Assembly: GCA_050288085.1 (NCBI GenBank)
Contig: JBNKDD010000254.1
Coordinates: 1 to 8,323 of the forward strand
From: JBNKDD01 sp050288085
Lineage (GTDB): Bacteria > Chloroflexota > Anaerolineae > Aggregatilineales > UBA3940
DNA length: 8,323 nt
Reading direction: 5' to 3'
Part shown: piece by piece, positions 6,742 to 8,323 of the stretch
Numbering within the stretch: position 1 is the stretch's first letter
Layout of the letters: the number at the start of each line of letters is the position of its first letter
The notes under the pieces: generated by a model
What the model was told of the DNA's origin: nothing
What the model saw: the letters and a program-made list of their open reading frames with translations, nothing else
Databases searched by the model: none
Translations under genes and position numbers: made by a program

Positions 6742-7932
6742 CTAGTACAGAGTGACGGTCTGGTTTGCCAGTTTTTCGCGCAGGCCGACCATATCGGTCA
6801 GATGCTTCTCGATGATGTCCTTCACCTTGCCTTCAATTGACCCATTCAGGCCACCGTTCTTCGGCGTGACGGTCGCCGTCGCAACCAGCGGCTGATCCAG
6901 TGGCTTACCGATCTGGCTCAGGATGTAAATCTGCACGTCGCCGACTTCCGGCACGCTGGCGACCACGTCTTTAGCAGCCTCCAGCGAGAGGATGTTGTAG
7001 AGCTTCCCAACATGGCTGATCGGGTTCTTCCCGGCGGCGGCTTCGAGTGAAGCGGCCCGGAAGGGGGCGATCACGCCGGTGACACGGTTGCCGCGCCCGA
7101 CTGAACCATCGTCGCCCATCTCGGCGCTGGTGCCGGTCAGGGTCAGGAAGACGGTATCGGTCAGATCCACATCGGCGGTGTTCACGTCGGCACGGACGAA
7201 GCGCTTGTCGAGCTTGCTGGCGAAAGCATGAACAGCTTCCCGCACTGCGCCCTTAACCTCGACATATTCTTCGGGAGTCCCAACCTGGGCAGCCATGAAC
7301 GGAATGGCGCAGGTCAGCACGATCTCGTTGTTAAACCGGGCTCCCATCACCTTTACGTCCTCACCAATCGGGAACTGGTTAACCAATTCCTTATTGATGT
7401 ATTCGCAGGTCTCGTAGACGGATTTTTCCAGGCCGGAATAGGGCCAGTGTGCACAGCCAAAGCTGGTGTCGTTGGCGGTGATCTCGTGGACAGCGTGCAT
7501 CAGTTCGCTGGCCCCACGCCCAGCGTAGCTATCGATCACGCAGTGGACATCCGGGTCGAGGTATTTCATCGTCTCGGTGATGTGGGCTTTGGCCGCGTTG
7601 ATGGCGATGGTGTCCATCGGAATCTTGGTTCCATCGGGGGCAACCGGCGTACCACGCCCGGCGATCTGAATGCGGATCGGCTTAAGCAGTTCGGCATAAC
7701 CATAGCCGACTGAGACATCTCCAGCCACCAGTTGTACTTTGTCGAAGTTATGATGCAGCGGTGCACCCAGATGCTCGTTGCACCACTTCATATACTCAAC
7801 CGAAATGCGTTCGGCGATGCCGTCGCACAGACTGTCAGGATGGCCGATGCCCTTGCGCTCGACGATCTCCACCGGGCGATCTTCAATCGAGACATCCTTG
7901 GACTCAGTCACATAAATATTTCGTTCAGTCAT
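6742..7932 (-). CDS. metK: Archaeal-type S-adenosylmethionine synthetase (methionine adenosyltransferase)
   Basis: The enzyme joins methionine and ATP to give S-adenosylmethionine, phosphate and pyrophosphate in the cytoplasm. The 396-residue protein matches the archaeal MAT family (AdoMet_Synthase, PF01941) along its whole length, as judged by recalled similarity to the Methanocaldococcus enzyme: GIGHPDSLCDGIAE (28-41, His31), LHHN (59-62), NDTSFG (154-159), TGTSAEMGDDGSVGRGNR (266-283), GKNPISHVGKLYN (301-313) and ILSQIGKP (337-344). The usual bacterial MetK, with its three-repeat build, has different motifs, so this is not a normal bacterial metK. The symbol is used for function only. The ATG at 7932 has AAGGAG 9 bases upstream. 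The gene stands alone between a SAM-I riboswitch leader and a strong terminator, so it is likely a single-gene unit repressed by its own product. The catalytic motifs are intact. Function is very sure. Confidence 0.97.
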   Translation of the reverse strand: MTERNIYVTESKDVSIEDRPVEIVERKGIGHPDSLCDGIAERISVEYMKWCNEHLGAPLHHNFDKVQLVAGDVSVGYGYAELLKPIRIQIAGRGTPVAPDGTKIPMDTIAINAAKAHITETMKYLDPDVHCVIDSYAGRGASELMHAVHEITANDTSFGCAHWPYSGLEKSVYETCEYINKELVNQFPIGEDVKVMGARFNNEIVLTCAIPFMAAQVGTPEEYVEVKGAVREAVHAFASKLDKRFVRADVNTADVDLTDTVFLTLTGTSAEMGDDGSVGRGNRVTGVIAPFRAASLEAAAGKNPISHVGKLYNILSLEAAKDVVASVPEVGDVQIYILSQIGKPLDQPLVATATVTPKNGGLNGSIEGKVKDIIEKHLTDMVGLREKLANQTVTLY

Positions 7933-7941
7933 TTTGGCTTA

Positions 7942-7947
7942 CTCCTT
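7942..7947 (-). promoter_or_regulatory. Ribosome binding site of metK
   Basis: A perfect AAGGAG on the minus strand lies 9 bases before the ATG at 7932. It lies downstream of the attenuator hairpin, so the riboswitch should act on transcription and not by masking this site. Confidence 0.85.
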
Positions 7948-7990
7948 ATTCACTTTTCAGTAGTTGGCGCATCATAATATTGATCATGCG

Positions 7991-8023
7991 CAAGAAAGTG
8001 AAAGCGCCTCTGAGAAGAGGCGC
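7991..8023 (-). terminator. Riboswitch-controlled attenuator (expression platform) of metK
   Basis: On the minus strand GCGCCTCT (8016-8023) and AGAGGCGC (8004-8011) form a perfect 8-bp GC-rich stem with a UCUC loop, followed by a U-rich tail (UUUCACUUUCUU, about 7992-8003). It lies 21 bases after the SAM-I aptamer and about 60 bases before the metK start, exactly where an S-box terminator belongs. The U-tract is interrupted by A and C, so termination may be leaky. Confidence 0.9.
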
Positions 8024-8044
8024 GTGCGTGCGGGGCTGGCGTCT

Positions 8045-8049
<5 letters not shown>
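8012..8049 (-). promoter_or_regulatory. Antiterminator pairing competing with P1 and the attenuator
   Basis: In the transcript GAGAGAGACGC (8049 down to 8039) can pair with GCGCCUCUUCUC (8023 down to 8012), about 10 pairs with one bulged U and one A-C mismatch. This uses five bases of the 3' strand of aptamer helix P1 (8045-8049) and the whole 5' arm of the terminator. P1 plus terminator (SAM bound, off) and antiterminator (no SAM, on) therefore exclude each other. I worked out the pairing by eye; no folding energy was computed. Confidence 0.7.
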
Positions 8050-8151
<102 letters not shown>

Positions 8152-8181
8152 CGCGATTTCACTTATTCAATTAGTGGCGGG

Positions 8182-8210
8182 AGTTTACCATTATTGAGGT
8201 TGGGCTGCAA
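8182..8210 (-). promoter_or_regulatory. Possible promoter of the metK riboswitch leader
   Basis: On the minus strand TTGCAG (8205-8210) and TAAACT (8182-8187) are 17 bp apart. Transcription would begin near 8175, about 25 bases before the aptamer, a usual distance for S-box leaders. Matches to consensus are modest (3/6 and 4/6). A better -35 (TTGACA, 8277-8282) lies further up but has no -10 at the right distance. Confidence 0.35.
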
Positions 8211-8223
8211 ACGAATTTCGGGT

Positions 8224-8274
8224 GGGGAACAGGCTACCCCGCCGCGGAGGAGTTCATCCGCGGACGAGTTCCCC
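8224..8274. repeat. Nested inverted repeat containing a two-copy 16-bp tandem repeat
   Basis: CCGCGGAGGAGTTC (8242-8255) recurs as CCGCGGACGAGTTC (8258-8271), 13 of 14 bases identical with a 16-bp period. Overlaid on this is an inner inverted repeat CCGCGGA/TCCGCGG (8242-8248 with 8257-8263) and an outer one GGGGAAC/GTTCCCC (8224-8230 with 8268-8274). No T-run follows on either strand, so it is not a plain terminator. It could be a dispersed intergenic repeat or the end of a mobile element. That cannot be decided from a single copy. Confidence 0.6.
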
Positions 8275-8323
8275 CATGTCAAATTGTTCATGATTTCCCA
8301 GAAGAAAACACCAGACTCGTTGG

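Larger units (their letters stand above)
8164..8323 (-). other. Right-edge stretch, possibly the tail of an upstream gene, otherwise noncoding
   Basis: One minus-strand frame is open from the window edge to a TAA at 8164-8166, about 52 codons, ending 12 bases before the riboswitch. Two plus-strand frames are also open to the edge but have no ATG or GTG start. The peptides look like no family I know, and the stretch carries the repeat structure at 8224-8274 and the candidate metK promoter. I lean towards noncoding DNA; a gene tail on the minus strand remains possible. Confidence 0.2.

Noticed and set aside
7228..7713. A 161-codon plus-strand open frame opposite metK
   Set aside because: It is antisense to the conserved metK coding sequence and shows no domain or ribosome binding site of note.
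8254..8282. TTGACA at 8277-8282 (-) as the metK promoter -35
   Set aside because: The -35 is perfect but the bases 16-19 bp downstream are GC-rich with no -10 resemblance; the weaker pair at 8182-8210 fits the aptamer distance better.
8184..8323. A plus-strand gene start at the right edge (open frame from 8175)
   Set aside because: It has no ATG, GTG or TTG start in frame; only a rare ATT preceded by GGGAG would serve, and the opposite strand is open too, so the open frame is not informative at this length.

Overview
The window is 8.3 kb of moderately GC-rich bacterial DNA. The best guess for the source is a member of the Chloroflexota (Anaerolineae-like). This rests on a huge multi-GAF histidine kinase with an H-box of the HDLRSP type, an archaeal-type S-adenosylmethionine synthetase, and a bacterial SAM-I riboswitch. 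The assignment comes from gene style, not from any marker gene, so it is an inference.

Layout. Positions 1-5419 (+) hold a two-gene unit. The first gene is the 3' part of a small GTPase gene with a DUF697-like C-terminal domain; its start lies before the window. It overlaps by 8 bp the start of a 1478-residue membrane histidine kinase with 7-8 membrane segments, five tandem GAF domains, one PAS domain and a HisKA-HATPase core. A small Cys/His-containing protein of unknown function (5427-5687, -) converges on the kinase, leaving only 7 bp between the stop codons. After about 200 bp without a gene comes a lipoprotein gene (5888-6508, -). Then, on the same strand, come a clear intrinsic terminator and the archaeal-type metK (6742-7932, -).

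The metK leader is the best-resolved regulatory element here. A complete SAM-I (S-box) aptamer (8045-8151, -) is followed by a perfect 8-bp terminator hairpin with a U-rich tail. A competing antiterminator pairing uses the 3' strand of aptamer helix P1. High SAM should therefore stop transcription before metK. An enzyme of archaeal lineage is thus wired to a bacterial feedback switch. The last 150 bp at the right edge contain a two-copy 16-bp tandem repeat nested in a larger inverted repeat, and no gene I can defend.

How the genes work together. The GTPase and kinase probably form one signalling operon, because their overlap implies translational coupling. No response regulator lies in the window, so the output of the pathway is unknown. 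The lipoprotein and small protein cannot be tied to either neighbour. I see no CRISPR array, tRNA, rRNA or insertion sequence. I found no complete new defence or mobile system; the points most worth following are the metK/riboswitch pairing and the GTPase-kinase coupling.
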